From IMG/VR virus record IMGVR_UViG_3300021418_000001, positions 1 to 45,554 of that record: DNA of 45,554 bases. One strand, written 5' to 3'. Source of the DNA: a virus. Positions 1-8,950 of the stretch are shown in pieces. The position numbers and the translations under genes were made by a program. Under the pieces are notes generated by a model. It was not told the origin of the DNA, made no database searches, and worked only from the letters and a program-made list of their open reading frames with translations. Position 1 is the first letter of the stretch, and each line of letters opens with the position of its first letter.

Positions 1-127
1 GTGACGAGGATAAGAACGTCGTTATTGGTCCGGGTGGCGAACTGACCAGTAAAAAGACGGGGGAGGTTATTCACAAGAACAAGCCTGAATCCAGCATGTC
101 ACCAGAGACGACTCGTTACATTGCTGA
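1..127. repeat. Left copy of 127-bp terminal direct repeat
   Basis: Bases 1-127 are identical to 45428-45554, read by eye from GTGACGAGGATAAGAACG to CGTTACATTGCTGA. An open reading frame crosses the join in phase. This fits a circular or circularly permuted genome whose contig ends overlap by one assembly k-mer (127 is a common maximum k-mer) better than a biological terminal repeat. The true genome is then 45,427 bp. Confidence 0.95.
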
Positions 128-857
128 GCAGCTTGTGCTTGGTAACAAAGGCGTTCTTACTGGCTTGAATCGCGGGGCTCAGGGCGGTGCGACGATTGCA
201 GCGATTCAGGACGAAGCTAGAAAGATTGCTGAGGAGCGAGGTATCGATCCGCAAGGTGTTGTAGATAATATTTCAGCAACGCTGGCTCAGCAGAGTGGGG
301 CACGGACGGCTGGTCAATACAGAACAAAGCTTGATATTTTTGGTGACAGCGCATCTCGTGCTGCTACTCAGGCTATCGAACTATCCAATCTGGTACCACG
401 CAGTAAATGGGTGCCAATCAACAAGCTGCTGTTGATGGGCAAGGATGTGATGAGCGATCCTGACCTGCGCGATTTCAATGCAGGTAATGAGACGCTGGTC
501 AATGAGTATGTCCGAGCGACTACGATGTCAGGCATGAACAGTGATCAGCAAAGAACTCATGCTTATGACATGCTAAGGAAAGCAGACTCCCCAGAGGCTT
601 ATGAAAGAGTCGCCCACCGACTTCAATGGGAAGTTGGCAATATCGCCAACGCCACTGAGCGGGCAGTAGAGAAATTGAGGAAAGGGACTGGCGGTCCTTC
701 CATGCCTGAACAGTATCCACTCTCGACACCAAGTGGGAAAGGGGCGCCTGCAGCTGATCCATTAGCAGAGGAGCGTGATGCTATTAAAAGGGGAGCGCCG
801 AGAGACAAGGTGATTGAGAGGGCAATAAAGAGAGGAAAGGATACGTCTGGACTCTGA
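1..857 (+). CDS. C-terminal part of 1042-aa tail-lysozyme ejection protein (gene continues from 43156)
   Basis: This is the continuation of the gene that starts at 43156. The reading phase at position 3 equals the phase at 45430 in the right copy of the repeat, so joining the ends gives one 1042-aa protein. This C-terminal part is helical, charged and hydrophilic, with no recognised domain. It contains a segment around NLVPRSKWVPINKLL and ends in a basic lysine/arginine tail. The stop at 855-857 overlaps the ATG of the next gene in a TGATG junction, so the two ejection-type proteins are probably translationally coupled. An ATG at 96 exists, but it lies inside the longer frame and needs no separate start. 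Confidence 0.85.
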   Translation, partial: DEDKNVVIGPGGELTSKKTGEVIHKNKPESSMSPETTRYIAEQLVLGNKGVLTGLNRGAQGGATIAAIQDEARKIAEERGIDPQGVVDNISATLAQQSGARTAGQYRTKLDIFGDSASRAATQAIELSNLVPRSKWVPINKLLLMGKDVMSDPDLRDFNAGNETLVNEYVRATTMSGMNSDQQRTHAYDMLRKADSPEAYERVAHRLQWEVGNIANATERAVEKLRKGTGGPSMPEQYPLSTPSGKGAPAADPLAEERDAIKRGAPRDKVIERAIKRGKDTSGL

Positions 858-2431
858 TGGGCGCGTATGATGATCTGATTCCTGAAGCGAAGAAGGGTCC
901 CTACGAGGACCTGATCCCGCCTGAGCCAGGCCTGCTAGCCAATCTTGCCAGTGCTGCCAATGCGGCCGTCATTGGCGGTCCGCAGATGACGGCTGCGGCT
1001 CAGACATACATTCCAGGCATGTCAGGCTATGGCAAGACATTTGCCGAGAACCTGCAATCCCAGCAAGCTGCCAATCGGCAAGTTGTCAGTGGCCATCCTG
1101 TACTCTCGACATTGATGCAGGGTGCCGAAGCTATCCCTGAGGCTGTTGCAACAGCTGGCATGGGTCCGGTTGGACGCGCTGGCCTCCTTGCCAACAGCCT
1201 GATAGAAGCGGTTGCCAAGAATGCTATCCTTGGCGGTATCAGTGGCGGACTTCATGGTGCCACCAATGTACCAGGTTGGCGTGAGGCAATATCTGAAGGA
1301 CTGAAGGGTGGCTATGAAGGAGCGGCTGTTGGTGGCGGAGTCACACTTGCTGGTAAATTAGCTGGCAAGGTTCTTCCAGATATTACGTCTGCCAAGGACA
1401 TCTGGCGTGGTGTAAAGAAGGCAGGGAGTTGGATTGATAACAAGCTTGCTGGCACACCACCACCGCCTCCTGTTGCCATTGATCCAATGGCTCCTATTCG
1501 CACGCCTTCTGGCCATACAATGGATAGTCCGCTAGCTCAGAAGAACGAGGCGTATCAGCGTGCCTATGATCTTGGAGCGGCGTACCGTCCGAGCGCCTTC
1601 AATGAACTGGTTGACAGCATGGTTTCGGATGCAAAGAAAGCTCATATCAATCCTGTTGAACAACAGGGATCAGCAGCTTTTCTTGACACGATTCAACAGG
1701 ATGCTGCCAGAGTGCAGCAGACTGGACAGCCAATCACACTTGAAGAGCTGGATAGGTGGCGGAAGGCAATTCCGAGTAGCGGCAATAATGCGGCATTCGG
1801 GCGTCAATTCAGGGACAGGATTGACGAATTTGTACAGAAACCTGGAGTTCTGGCAACTCCAACTCCTGAAGCTGCAGAGGCGATTCAATCAGCACGCCAA
1901 GCTAATCAGGTCTATGAGAAATCAAATGCCTTGAATGATATTCTGAAAGACAAGACCAATATTCAGCTCAGAAATAGCCGCAAGAACTTTGACAGTTCAA
2001 ACCGCTTGGCTGCTGATGTGTTCCAGAAGAATCAATATGGTCTTACGCCGCTTGAGCAGCAGCAAGCCCAGCATGTCGTAGCTGGTGGTGGCGTGCAGAA
2101 TGCTTTGCAGGACGTTGGAAAGATATTTGCTCCACGTAGCAATCCGTGGATGGGCGGGGCCGAATTGCTTGGAACTGTTGGCATGGGGGCACTTGGACAT
2201 GGAGCAACGTCATTTGCTCCTATTGGTCTAGGTCTTGGTGGAGAGCTTGCCAAGGCTGGTGCCGCCAGAATGAGCAAGGCGAATATGGACAGGTTGCTGA
2301 GCACGGTCCTGCGTGGCGGCAAGCAGGCAATCCCGTTGCCTTCACAATCAAGAACGCTCTGGGAGCAGCGGCTTTACAATCCATTGATGCAACAGCGGCA
2401 GAACATAGAGGATCAGTACAATGCCCCGTGA
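857..2431 (+). CDS. Putative internal virion / DNA-ejection protein, 524 aa
   Basis: The start ATG overlaps the stop of the lysozyme protein (TGATG). The protein is alanine/glycine-rich. Hydrophobic glycine-rich stretches lie near residues 30-190 (for example GAAVGGGVTLAGKLAGKVL), and a second set near residues 425-470 could insert into membranes. The middle is a predicted helical, polar region containing EELDRWRKAIPS. A proline run PPPPPVAI lies near residue 200. Size, composition and position directly after a tail-lysozyme virion protein match the ejection proteins of podoviruses, which leave the capsid and form the channel through the cell envelope. That assignment is inference from context; no specific family was recognised. 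It overlaps the fibre gene by 11 bases. Confidence 0.65.
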   Translation: MGAYDDLIPEAKKGPYEDLIPPEPGLLANLASAANAAVIGGPQMTAAAQTYIPGMSGYGKTFAENLQSQQAANRQVVSGHPVLSTLMQGAEAIPEAVATAGMGPVGRAGLLANSLIEAVAKNAILGGISGGLHGATNVPGWREAISEGLKGGYEGAAVGGGVTLAGKLAGKVLPDITSAKDIWRGVKKAGSWIDNKLAGTPPPPPVAIDPMAPIRTPSGHTMDSPLAQKNEAYQRAYDLGAAYRPSAFNELVDSMVSDAKKAHINPVEQQGSAAFLDTIQQDAARVQQTGQPITLEELDRWRKAIPSSGNNAAFGRQFRDRIDEFVQKPGVLATPTPEAAEAIQSARQANQVYEKSNALNDILKDKTNIQLRNSRKNFDSSNRLAADVFQKNQYGLTPLEQQQAQHVVAGGGVQNALQDVGKIFAPRSNPWMGGAELLGTVGMGALGHGATSFAPIGLGLGGELAKAGAARMSKANMDRLLSTVLRGGKQAIPLPSQSRTLWEQRLYNPLMQQRQNIEDQYNAP

Positions 2432-3149
2432 TGGAGCTGGAACATACACGCTGCCTGTCAACAGCGTTGATCCTGCTGTGTTCAACACGACGATCAGCGA
2501 TGTCGATTTCAATGCGACCATGAATGACGTCGCCAGTTCTCTGACAGGTTCATGGAGTCGTAGCGGCAATGGTGCTGCGCTTGCAGACATGTTGATGGGC
2601 GGGTTCAAGCTCAGAAATGTTGGCGCACCTTCTGTCGGCACTGACGCTGCCAGGCTGACTGATCTGACGCTTGGCGGAGATGTAACAGGCGTGCTCGCCA
2701 CCAATACGGTAGCGAATGTGCCTGGCGGTGTCGTGACAGGTCTTGCTGCTGGTGCGTTCCCGGCGGCTGGCAAGGTAGGTCAGGTATTAACCTCGACTAC
2801 CACGGCTGTGTCGATGCTGAACAATACGCCGAAGACCGTCGCTTCAATTGCTGTGACAGCTGGCAACTGGCTGATCACGGCCAATGGCCACGTCAACTTC
2901 GTCTCTCCAGCTGTCCCGAGCCAGTTCTCATGCGCGATCTCGACTGTGGACAATGCGTTCACGGTTGCTGGTGATGCACGCGGTGACAATCCGACATTTG
3001 GAGCGGCGGGCACCGTGTTCCAGCCGGCTGGCAGCGTGGCTGTGTCGAACAGTGGTACGGTAACCTACTATCTGGTCTGTTATGGGCTGTTCACGGCAGG
3101 TGGCAGCGTCAGCGGTGGCGGGACAATCACAGCTGTAAGGTTGGACTGA
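2421..3149 (+). CDS. Tail-fibre-like protein with podoviral fibre N-terminal segment, 242 aa
   Basis: The first 80 residues follow a pattern common at the N-terminus of phage fibres: MPRDGAGTYTLPVNSVDPAV, then a TTISDVDFNATMNDVA segment and MGGFKLRNVGAPSVGTDAA. This part usually attaches a fibre to the tail. The rest (residues about 85-242) is threonine/valine/glycine-rich with alternating hydrophobic residues, consistent with a compact beta-sandwich tip. It lacks a visible chaperone or enzymatic domain. AGAGGA lies 9 bases before ATG 2421, and the start lies inside the end of the preceding gene. The short length suggests an adaptor or short fibre that may carry the next proteins. Confidence 0.75.
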   Translation: MPRDGAGTYTLPVNSVDPAVFNTTISDVDFNATMNDVASSLTGSWSRSGNGAALADMLMGGFKLRNVGAPSVGTDAARLTDLTLGGDVTGVLATNTVANVPGGVVTGLAAGAFPAAGKVGQVLTSTTTAVSMLNNTPKTVASIAVTAGNWLITANGHVNFVSPAVPSQFSCAISTVDNAFTVAGDARGDNPTFGAAGTVFQPAGSVAVSNSGTVTYYLVCYGLFTAGGSVSGGGTITAVRLD

Positions 3150-3634
3150 TGCTGTCGACCCTCATTGGCTTTGAAGCCGCTGCGCTCAAGAACAATGGCA
3201 TCAACTATTATTTCATGGTCAACCATGAGATGACCATCAAGGGGCTGCAGATCGACTGTTCGTTTGCCCCGCTGTCACCTGATGTCACTGGCTTTGCGGA
3301 GATATTCGCTTACGGGTTCCTCCTGGAGAAGGAGCCGCAGTTTCCTCCAGGTGGCAAGGAAAGCTTCTTCACCGTCCCCAACGATCCGGCCTTTCTCAAT
3401 GGGAAAGTCTTTCCTCCGAAGGGAATCGCTTTCAAGGGTGGCGGCGTCTACAGGGGCGGCTTGTTTGGAATGATTCTAAAAGAGTGGATGCCGCGAGGCT
3501 GCAACAAGATATGCTGCAACAAGCTTGGTCTGAAGGCATCGATCGGCAATTGGATCGTGTTCCATGCCGACCACATGGGGGCCGGGCCGGTCGATTTCGA
3601 GCTGCAGGCGGTTCTCACCTACAATCCTCACTGA
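3149..3634 (+). CDS. Unknown virion-associated protein, 161 aa
   Basis: The start forms a TGATG junction with the fibre gene. The protein looks beta-rich and compact, with aromatic and glycine turns (NNGINYYFMVNHEMTIKG, FKGGGVYRGGLFG). Two CC-type cysteine positions occur near residues 118-124 (GCNKICCNKLG). No family was recognised. Position between a fibre-like protein and a separately promoted surface-type gene suggests a tail tip or receptor-binding accessory protein. It is the last gene before a likely promoter at 3640-3668. Confidence 0.7.
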   Translation: MLSTLIGFEAAALKNNGINYYFMVNHEMTIKGLQIDCSFAPLSPDVTGFAEIFAYGFLLEKEPQFPPGGKESFFTVPNDPAFLNGKVFPPKGIAFKGGGVYRGGLFGMILKEWMPRGCNKICCNKLGLKASIGNWIVFHADHMGAGPVDFELQAVLTYNPH

Positions 3635-3639
3635 CCCAT

Positions 3640-3668
3640 TTGGACTGGCGCAAGATTTAGTCTATATA
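3640..3668 (+). promoter_or_regulatory. Sigma70-type promoter TTGGAC-17-TATATA
   Basis: TTGGAC (3640-3645) and TATATA (3663-3668) are separated by exactly 17 bases in an AT-rich 84-bp gap, one of few gaps in an otherwise gapless gene array. It would start transcription near 3675, inside the hairpin at 3671-3691, and drive the 159-aa gene at 3719. Seen directly; activity is inferred. Confidence 0.6.
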
Positions 3669-3670
3669 TT

Positions 3671-3691
3671 CTATCAGCTAGCTACTGATAG
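3671..3691 (+). promoter_or_regulatory. Perfect 7-bp hairpin at the predicted transcript 5' end
   Basis: CTATCAG (3671-3677) and CTGATAG (3685-3691) are perfect inverted repeats around the loop CTAGCTA. No T-run follows, so an intrinsic terminator is unlikely. Placed at the predicted start site, it could protect the mRNA 5' end or be an operator. Confidence 0.5.
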
Positions 3692-3718
3692 GCCCGTCCC
3701 GGGGTTGAGGATTTTCAA

Positions 3719-4198
3719 ATGGCCAAGTTCCAGACTAATAATCGTAGTGCTACCACTCCTGCCCAGACCAACCTTACGACGACAATGAAGAGTATGGTTG
3801 AGCTGGCCAGTGCAGCTTCTGGCAGAGGCCAGCTTTATGAGCTGGAAGTTGGTGCGGATGGCGCTCCGAACGCGACTGACTGCCAGATTGTCTATGATGT
3901 GGTCAGAAAGACTGTTGCTGGAACCGGTGGTGTCACTGGCATTATGAATGCCCTCGATTCAGCCAACCCGGCTGCGAGAACCACGTGTACTATCAACACG
4001 ACTTCTGAAGGCACCATTACTGCCAATTCATCCCTTCTTGCCATTGCGCTCAATCAGCGTGCTTCGCAGAGATGGATTGCAGCTCCTGGCTCTGAACTTG
4101 TCTGGCCAAACACTTCGGCGGCAGGCATTTGTTGCAGAGCATTGTCTCCAACCTATGCAGCGCCTGTTCTCATTACGACGTTTTTTGACGACTTGTAA
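3719..4198 (+). CDS. Putative virion surface/tail protein with its own promoter, 159 aa
   Basis: This threonine-, alanine- and asparagine-rich protein has a beta-type pattern (TTCTINTTSEGTITANSSLL) and a conserved-looking ending (YAAPVLITTFFDDL). TGAGGA lies 8 bases before ATG 3719. It is preceded by the best-looking promoter in the late region, so it is probably made in high copy, as expected for a decoration or tail-surface protein. No family was recognised. The weakly similar short structural proteins at 36503 and 36764 show the same composition, but no clear homology was seen. Confidence 0.7.
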   Translation: MAKFQTNNRSATTPAQTNLTTTMKSMVELASAASGRGQLYELEVGADGAPNATDCQIVYDVVRKTVAGTGGVTGIMNALDSANPAARTTCTINTTSEGTITANSSLLAIALNQRASQRWIAAPGSELVWPNTSAAGICCRALSPTYAAPVLITTFFDDL

Positions 4199-4201
4199 TC
4201 G

Positions 4202-4468
4202 ATGTGGCTCAAGCCTGGCGGCTATACGATCATCAATGGCCCACATGGGGTGAAGGAGATGGACTCCTTCACCTGCGGCCATTGTCAATGGGTCACATTT
4301 GTGGACGCAAGGACATCTCCCGAAGACCTTGGGGGGAGATGCACATGCTGCGACAAGCTGATATGCAAGCACTGTGTCGGCAAGGGCTGCCGTCCGATAG
4401 AAAGATGGCTCGAGCAGATGGAATCGCGCCGCCATATTGAAGCGCTGATGCATCCTAGAGACTGGTAA
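4202..4468 (+). CDS. Small zinc-binding-type cysteine-rich protein, 88 aa
   Basis: The sequence has three CxxC-like pairs: CGHC (residues about 25-28), CTCC (about 48-51) and CKHCVGKGC (about 55-63). This is typical of a two-zinc treble-clef or rubredoxin-like fold. The C-terminal 25 residues are a charged helix. It starts 3 bases after the preceding stop, without a strong Shine-Dalgarno, so coupling is likely. Similar small Cys-rich proteins occur among phage tail genes, but their role is unknown. A chaperone or assembly role for the giant protein that follows is a guess. Confidence 0.65.
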   Translation: MWLKPGGYTIINGPHGVKEMDSFTCGHCQWVTFVDARTSPEDLGGRCTCCDKLICKHCVGKGCRPIERWLEQMESRRHIEALMHPRDW

Positions 4469-4496
4469 TCCTCCTGCCTATGGCGGCGACTGAGCC

Positions 4497-7400
4497 ATGA
4501 CCATCGCCGCCTCCAATCTTACCAATGCCGGCGCACTAAATTCCAGTGCTACCAGTTATGTGACGGCATCCATTTCGCCGGCTGCCAATGCTCTTGTCAT
4601 TATCAGCATCTCCAGTCAGGCAGCGGCTACAGCCAATACTCCTACAGTCACCGGTGCTAGTGGAACCTGGGTCCTGATAGGAACCAGGATTGATGCGTCG
4701 AATACTCGGCGTGTCACGATGCTGCGTGATCAGTCGGCGTCGCCTGGTAGTGGAGCTCTTACGATAGATTTTGCTGGTCAGACACAAACCAATTGTGTCT
4801 GGTCGGTCGATAGTTTCACTGGGACAATCGTTGATACTGCAAATCATGGTGCAGCGGCGATAGTTCAGAACGTTGGCAACAGCACCACCAGCGGTGCGAC
4901 TACATCCTTTTTGATTACTCTTGCGGCATTCAAGTCATCGGCAAATATGGCTTATGGCCAAGTGAGGAACAATACGGCTGGTGCAATTACAGTCGGTTCT
5001 GGATTTACTGAGCTCTCTCAATGTACAGGTATCAGGGTTGATACCGAATACAAGCTGAACGACAATACAGTCGACTGGTCATGGAGCAGTCAGACGGTTA
5101 TCAGCGTTGGCCTTGCGATTGAGATCAAGGACAATGTGCCGTCTTATGAAGACGTCAACGGGAGCGATGCCCCGAATACGGCGGCTCTAAGAGCCAGATA
5201 TGACAATGGCAAGACATCGCTTGCAGCCACCACGCAGGCTGTAATGCCGATCTTCATACCCACGGTGCCGGCGGTCACTCCTTCCACCTATTTCTTTCCG
5301 AGGATCAATGAACTACCGCTGGCGCGTGATTATAGAACAGCCTTAGAGTCTACCACGCATCCAACGTTCCCGCTGGCGTTCAGGACGGCGGTAACACCAT
5401 CCACGTATTTCTTCCCGAAGATTCAGCCTAAGCGCATCGATCCTGATGTCATTGGCACGTCCTTGCGGGCGACCACCAGGCCTATCTGGCCACAGGGCCC
5501 TCCGTCAGTACTCTATGATCCTGCCGCAGTTACCTTGTTCGCAGCGATGGCTACACAGCCGTCAGATGCTCGCAAGGCGCTCTACAATGCCATTATTGTT
5601 GCGCTCAAAGCTGCTGGCGTATGGACCAGGATTGATGTCCTGTATCTTGAAGCTGTCGAGACTGCCCAGCAGGCGTCGCTCAACTGGAAATCGCCTGGCA
5701 CTTTCACGACCACGGATACCGGAACTCCGACATTCACGGTCGATCGAGGCATAACCGGTGTAGATTCAACATCCTACAAGAACACCGGATTCGTCCCCTC
5801 CACCAATGCCGTCCAATACACTCTCAATGACCGCTCTGCTTTCGCCTGGAGCCTTACGAATACGAGGGTCAATGGAGAGTTTCTGTTCATTGATCAGGGC
5901 GGGACTAGCGGACGATGCGCCAACGATCCATGGCAGCTTAGCTTTGATCGTTCATCGGCAACTCTCAACACTCCTGGTGGTGGTACCAGCGTAACAAGTC
6001 CTGGCGGGGCTGATGGCCTATTCGTCTGGACAGGTACCAGCTCCACCACGTTCGACTGCTGGAGAAACACGACACTCTTTGGCTCTCCGAGCCAGACTAC
6101 GGCTGCGCTCCCAACCGTTGCGATGACCTTTGGCGGGTGTTCTCGCACCGTTGCCATGTTTGGCATGGGCGCGAGCCTGACCAGTCAGAACATTTCTGAT
6201 CTTCGCGATGCATTCCTCAACTATCTGAACGGAATTGGAGCACTCAGCGGGCCAACACCCTCGGTGATGGGCAAGCTGGTTGTTCAGGAGGACAACCCGA
6301 GACGCCCTGACTACCGGGTGACGCTGGCCGACACGACCGAGCCTGTAGCTCCGATATTCATTCCGGCTGTGACGGTTACGCCTGCCGTAATGGGCAATCT
6401 GGTTATTACTCCAGACCCGCTCCGGGCGGATTACTCGCGTACGCTAGAGGCGACGACACATCCTATCCTGCCACCGAACTTCCCGGCCCCGGCAGCGACG
6501 CCAAGTTTCTTCTTCCAGGCCATCACGCCTGATCCGATCCGGCCCGACTACAGAATTGCTCTCGCTTCAACGACCCAGCCAGTCAGGGATTTCAGCTTCG
6601 TCCAGGCCATTACACCTGCGACCTGGTTCGATCTGTTCGTTGCCGATGACAGGCCAATGCGGCCCGACTACTCGCGGGCGCTGGAGGCGACTACACACCC
6701 ATACACACCGGCTATTCCGCCTGCCCCTGCAGCTACGCCGTCATTCTATTTCGACTTGACGGTCCAAGAGGATAACCCTCGCAGGCCTGATTATTCCAGA
6801 GCGCTATCACCTTCTGTTATCTGGCCAGCCCAGCCACCTGCTCCACCAGCAGCTCCGGCTCTGGGCTGGGACCTCGCTCTCCTGGAGGACCTACCACGCA
6901 GGCGTGACTACAGCCGGGCTTTGATGCCACAGCCGGTCAAGCCGTTGCCGGTCCCGCCTGCTGCGATTGCCCAGAAGCCATTTTTCAAGACGCCTGATCA
7001 GGGTCTGCCTCAGAGGCCGGATTACGGTGTTGTATTGCGGGACAGCACGGAGCCTGTTCTCGGCCGCGGTGATCCATGCGCCAACATGCTCAGGAACCCT
7101 GGCTTCGAGAGCGGTACGCTTGCTCCGTTCTGGACAGCTACTGGCCCGGCAACGACTGGCGTCTCCAACACGCCATCTGACGCTCGTACGGGGACCTGCA
7201 GCGGGTTCATATTCAGCACCACAGGTGCGATGGCGTTCACACGGATACAGCAAAGCGTAACCGTTCAGCCAAACACGGACTACACGGTAAGCTGCTGGAT
7301 CAGCTCCCTCAATACGACTGGCGGTCTGGTTGGTGTCGAGAACACTGATGGCTCGTCGGCATGCACGATTGGTGGGTTCAACAATGCCAATCCTCCGGGC

Positions 7401-8780
7401 CCGGTTGTCAATTCCACCTATCAGCTGATCCGGACATTCTTCAACTCGGGACCGAACTCAACTGTCATCGTCTGGGCAGGCTACACGCCTCCTGCGGGCA
7501 CGTCACGGATTCAGATTGATGATTTCAGTCTGGTACCGATTGGCTGTGACCCGCAGACTCCTAGTCCATGGTCACCCGTGGATGGGCCCCAGATCATCCT
7601 ACCGGTGGCGCCTGATTATTCTAGGGCCTTAGCATCCACTACCCAGCCGGTTGGGCCTACTCTTCAGCCAACTGTCACGCCCCAGTTCGTATTCATGCCG
7701 AGGCCTATTACCGGGCTGGTACCGGGCCGGCCTGACTATTCTACCGCTCTGGAATCCACTACACGGCCTGTAGGACCAAAGCAGCTTCCTGCCGTAACGC
7801 CCAGCATCACGCCTCTTCGTGGCAGGCCGAATGATCTTCCAACATACGCCGATTACCGTGTCGCACTGCATTCGACAACGCGTCCGGTTGGCGGACTTCT
7901 TCCACCAGCAGCCACACCGGTATGCGCCAAATGGGGAGTCGGCCACTGGGGCATTGATCTCTGGTGCGGACCTCAGCCACAGCTGTTCCCGCTTCCAAGG
8001 CTCGAGGCTCAGCCCTCAAGGCCTGATTACAGAGTCGCTCTGACCTCGACGACGGTAGCTGTCCAGCCTGTATTCAGGCCGGCCGTGACCCCCACGATCA
8101 TGTTCGACATGACGCTCATGGAGGAGCGTCCGAGGGCACGCGACTACAATGCAGCATTATCCACCACAACCATTGTTGTCGGTCCTCTGCAGCTACCTGC
8201 TGTCACGCCATCGATCTGGTTCGATCTGACAATTCAGGAGGACAATCCCAGGAGGGCGGATTACCGCGTAGCGCTTGATACTACTTGCAGGCCTGTTACC
8301 GGAATCCTGTCATTCGCGTCATTTGGTACGCCGAGCATATTCTTCGATCCGCCTGATCCGCCGCTGCCGACTGCCAGGGACTATCGCATCACCTTGATGT
8401 CGACTACCCGGCCGGTCGTACCGATGGCATTCAGGGCAGCGAAGACACCTACGACATTCTTCTTCCCGCAATGGCTGCCACAGTACTGGCCGGCAAGATT
8501 CTGGCCTGTTCCTTTGGCTGGTGGCGGCTCCAGATGGACTACGCTTCCTCCAGAGTTCGTGCCACCACCACCGCCGCCAGAGGCATGTATCGTAACATTC
8601 TCGGCCACTGGTGATCCGGCGGCTGTTGTTCTTCAGCCCGGCTCTTCGGTGGCCGTCAGCATGGCTGGGGTGCCGGCAACAGCAGCGGTAGCCCTGGTTC
8701 CGGGGACGGCTACTGTCGTGACGCTCACGAGCGGTCACGAAGTCACTGTGGCTCTGGTGAAGAATCCTGGGTGTCCGTGA
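4497..8780 (+). CDS. Giant 1427-aa repeat protein of the virion surface (DY-TT repeats with ConA-like and CBM-like inserts)
   Basis: This is the largest gene in the genome. Residues 1-215 form a beta-rich N-terminal domain (ITIAASNLTNAGALNSSATS). From about residue 225 the protein is built from some 16-17 units of 40-50 aa. Each has a core like RPDYRVALTSTTRPV followed by a proline-rich linker and a TPSxFFDLTVQEDNPR-type stretch. Two globular domains interrupt the array. Residues about 341-582 resemble the ConA-like lectin domains found in phage structural proteins (NWKSPGTF, FTVDRGITGV, YKNTGFVPS). Residues about 861-1017 resemble a CBM4/9-type galactose-binding sandwich (MLRNPGFESG start, RIQIDDFSL end). 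A WGVGHWGIDLW motif lies near 1145. Likely a long flexible fibre or surface adhesin; role inferred. Its last 38 bases overlap the convergent gene at 8743. Confidence 0.85.
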   Translation: MTIAASNLTNAGALNSSATSYVTASISPAANALVIISISSQAAATANTPTVTGASGTWVLIGTRIDASNTRRVTMLRDQSASPGSGALTIDFAGQTQTNCVWSVDSFTGTIVDTANHGAAAIVQNVGNSTTSGATTSFLITLAAFKSSANMAYGQVRNNTAGAITVGSGFTELSQCTGIRVDTEYKLNDNTVDWSWSSQTVISVGLAIEIKDNVPSYEDVNGSDAPNTAALRARYDNGKTSLAATTQAVMPIFIPTVPAVTPSTYFFPRINELPLARDYRTALESTTHPTFPLAFRTAVTPSTYFFPKIQPKRIDPDVIGTSLRATTRPIWPQGPPSVLYDPAAVTLFAAMATQPSDARKALYNAIIVALKAAGVWTRIDVLYLEAVETAQQASLNWKSPGTFTTTDTGTPTFTVDRGITGVDSTSYKNTGFVPSTNAVQYTLNDRSAFAWSLTNTRVNGEFLFIDQGGTSGRCANDPWQLSFDRSSATLNTPGGGTSVTSPGGADGLFVWTGTSSTTFDCWRNTTLFGSPSQTTAALPTVAMTFGGCSRTVAMFGMGASLTSQNISDLRDAFLNYLNGIGALSGPTPSVMGKLVVQEDNPRRPDYRVTLADTTEPVAPIFIPAVTVTPAVMGNLVITPDPLRADYSRTLEATTHPILPPNFPAPAATPSFFFQAITPDPIRPDYRIALASTTQPVRDFSFVQAITPATWFDLFVADDRPMRPDYSRALEATTHPYTPAIPPAPAATPSFYFDLTVQEDNPRRPDYSRALSPSVIWPAQPPAPPAAPALGWDLALLEDLPRRRDYSRALMPQPVKPLPVPPAAIAQKPFFKTPDQGLPQRPDYGVVLRDSTEPVLGRGDPCANMLRNPGFESGTLAPFWTATGPATTGVSNTPSDARTGTCSGFIFSTTGAMAFTRIQQSVTVQPNTDYTVSCWISSLNTTGGLVGVENTDGSSACTIGGFNNANPPGPVVNSTYQLIRTFFNSGPNSTVIVWAGYTPPAGTSRIQIDDFSLVPIGCDPQTPSPWSPVDGPQIILPVAPDYSRALASTTQPVGPTLQPTVTPQFVFMPRPITGLVPGRPDYSTALESTTRPVGPKQLPAVTPSITPLRGRPNDLPTYADYRVALHSTTRPVGGLLPPAATPVCAKWGVGHWGIDLWCGPQPQLFPLPRLEAQPSRPDYRVALTSTTVAVQPVFRPAVTPTIMFDMTLMEERPRARDYNAALSTTTIVVGPLQLPAVTPSIWFDLTIQEDNPRRADYRVALDTTCRPVTGILSFASFGTPSIFFDPPDPPLPTARDYRITLMSTTRPVVPMAFRAAKTPTTFFFPQWLPQYWPARFWPVPLAGGGSRWTTLPPEFVPPPPPPEACIVTFSATGDPAAVVLQPGSSVAVSMAGVPATAAVALVPGTATVVTLTSGHEVTVALVKNPGCP

Positions 8781-8949
8781 TGGCTCTCTGTTCCATCTGG
8801 GCAGCGACTTTCATTGCGGCGATCATCGACGGAATGTCTGGAGCACCAATCGTTGCCCATTGCTGCAGTTCTGATGGCTGAGAACTCCGAACGATGGCGA
8901 TGGCATCTTCCAGGCCAGCAGCGATTTTATCAAAGGCCTTCTTTGTCAT
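8743..8949 (-). CDS. Small helical protein, 68 aa, end of leftward operon
   Basis: The frame can be extended to 8976, but ATG 8949 starts a typical small-protein N-terminus (MTKKAFDKIAAGLEDAIA) directly after the upstream stop at 8951. The protein is helical with an acidic, disordered tail (TDTQDSSPEPQ). Its first 15 residues resemble the start of small phage and chromosomal HTH-type regulators, but no helix-turn-helix follows. Its 3' end overlaps the convergent 1427-aa gene by 38 bases, so both transcripts cross and no terminator separates them. Function unknown. Confidence 0.6.
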   Translation of the reverse strand: MTKKAFDKIAAGLEDAIAIVRSSQPSELQQWATIGAPDIPSMIAAMKVAAQMEQRAITDTQDSSPEPQ

Positions 8950-8950
8950 G

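Noticed and set aside
4028-4453. Leftward 141-codon frame
   Set aside because: Shadow of two rightward genes with good starts; the product is histidine/arginine-rich with no recognisable pattern.
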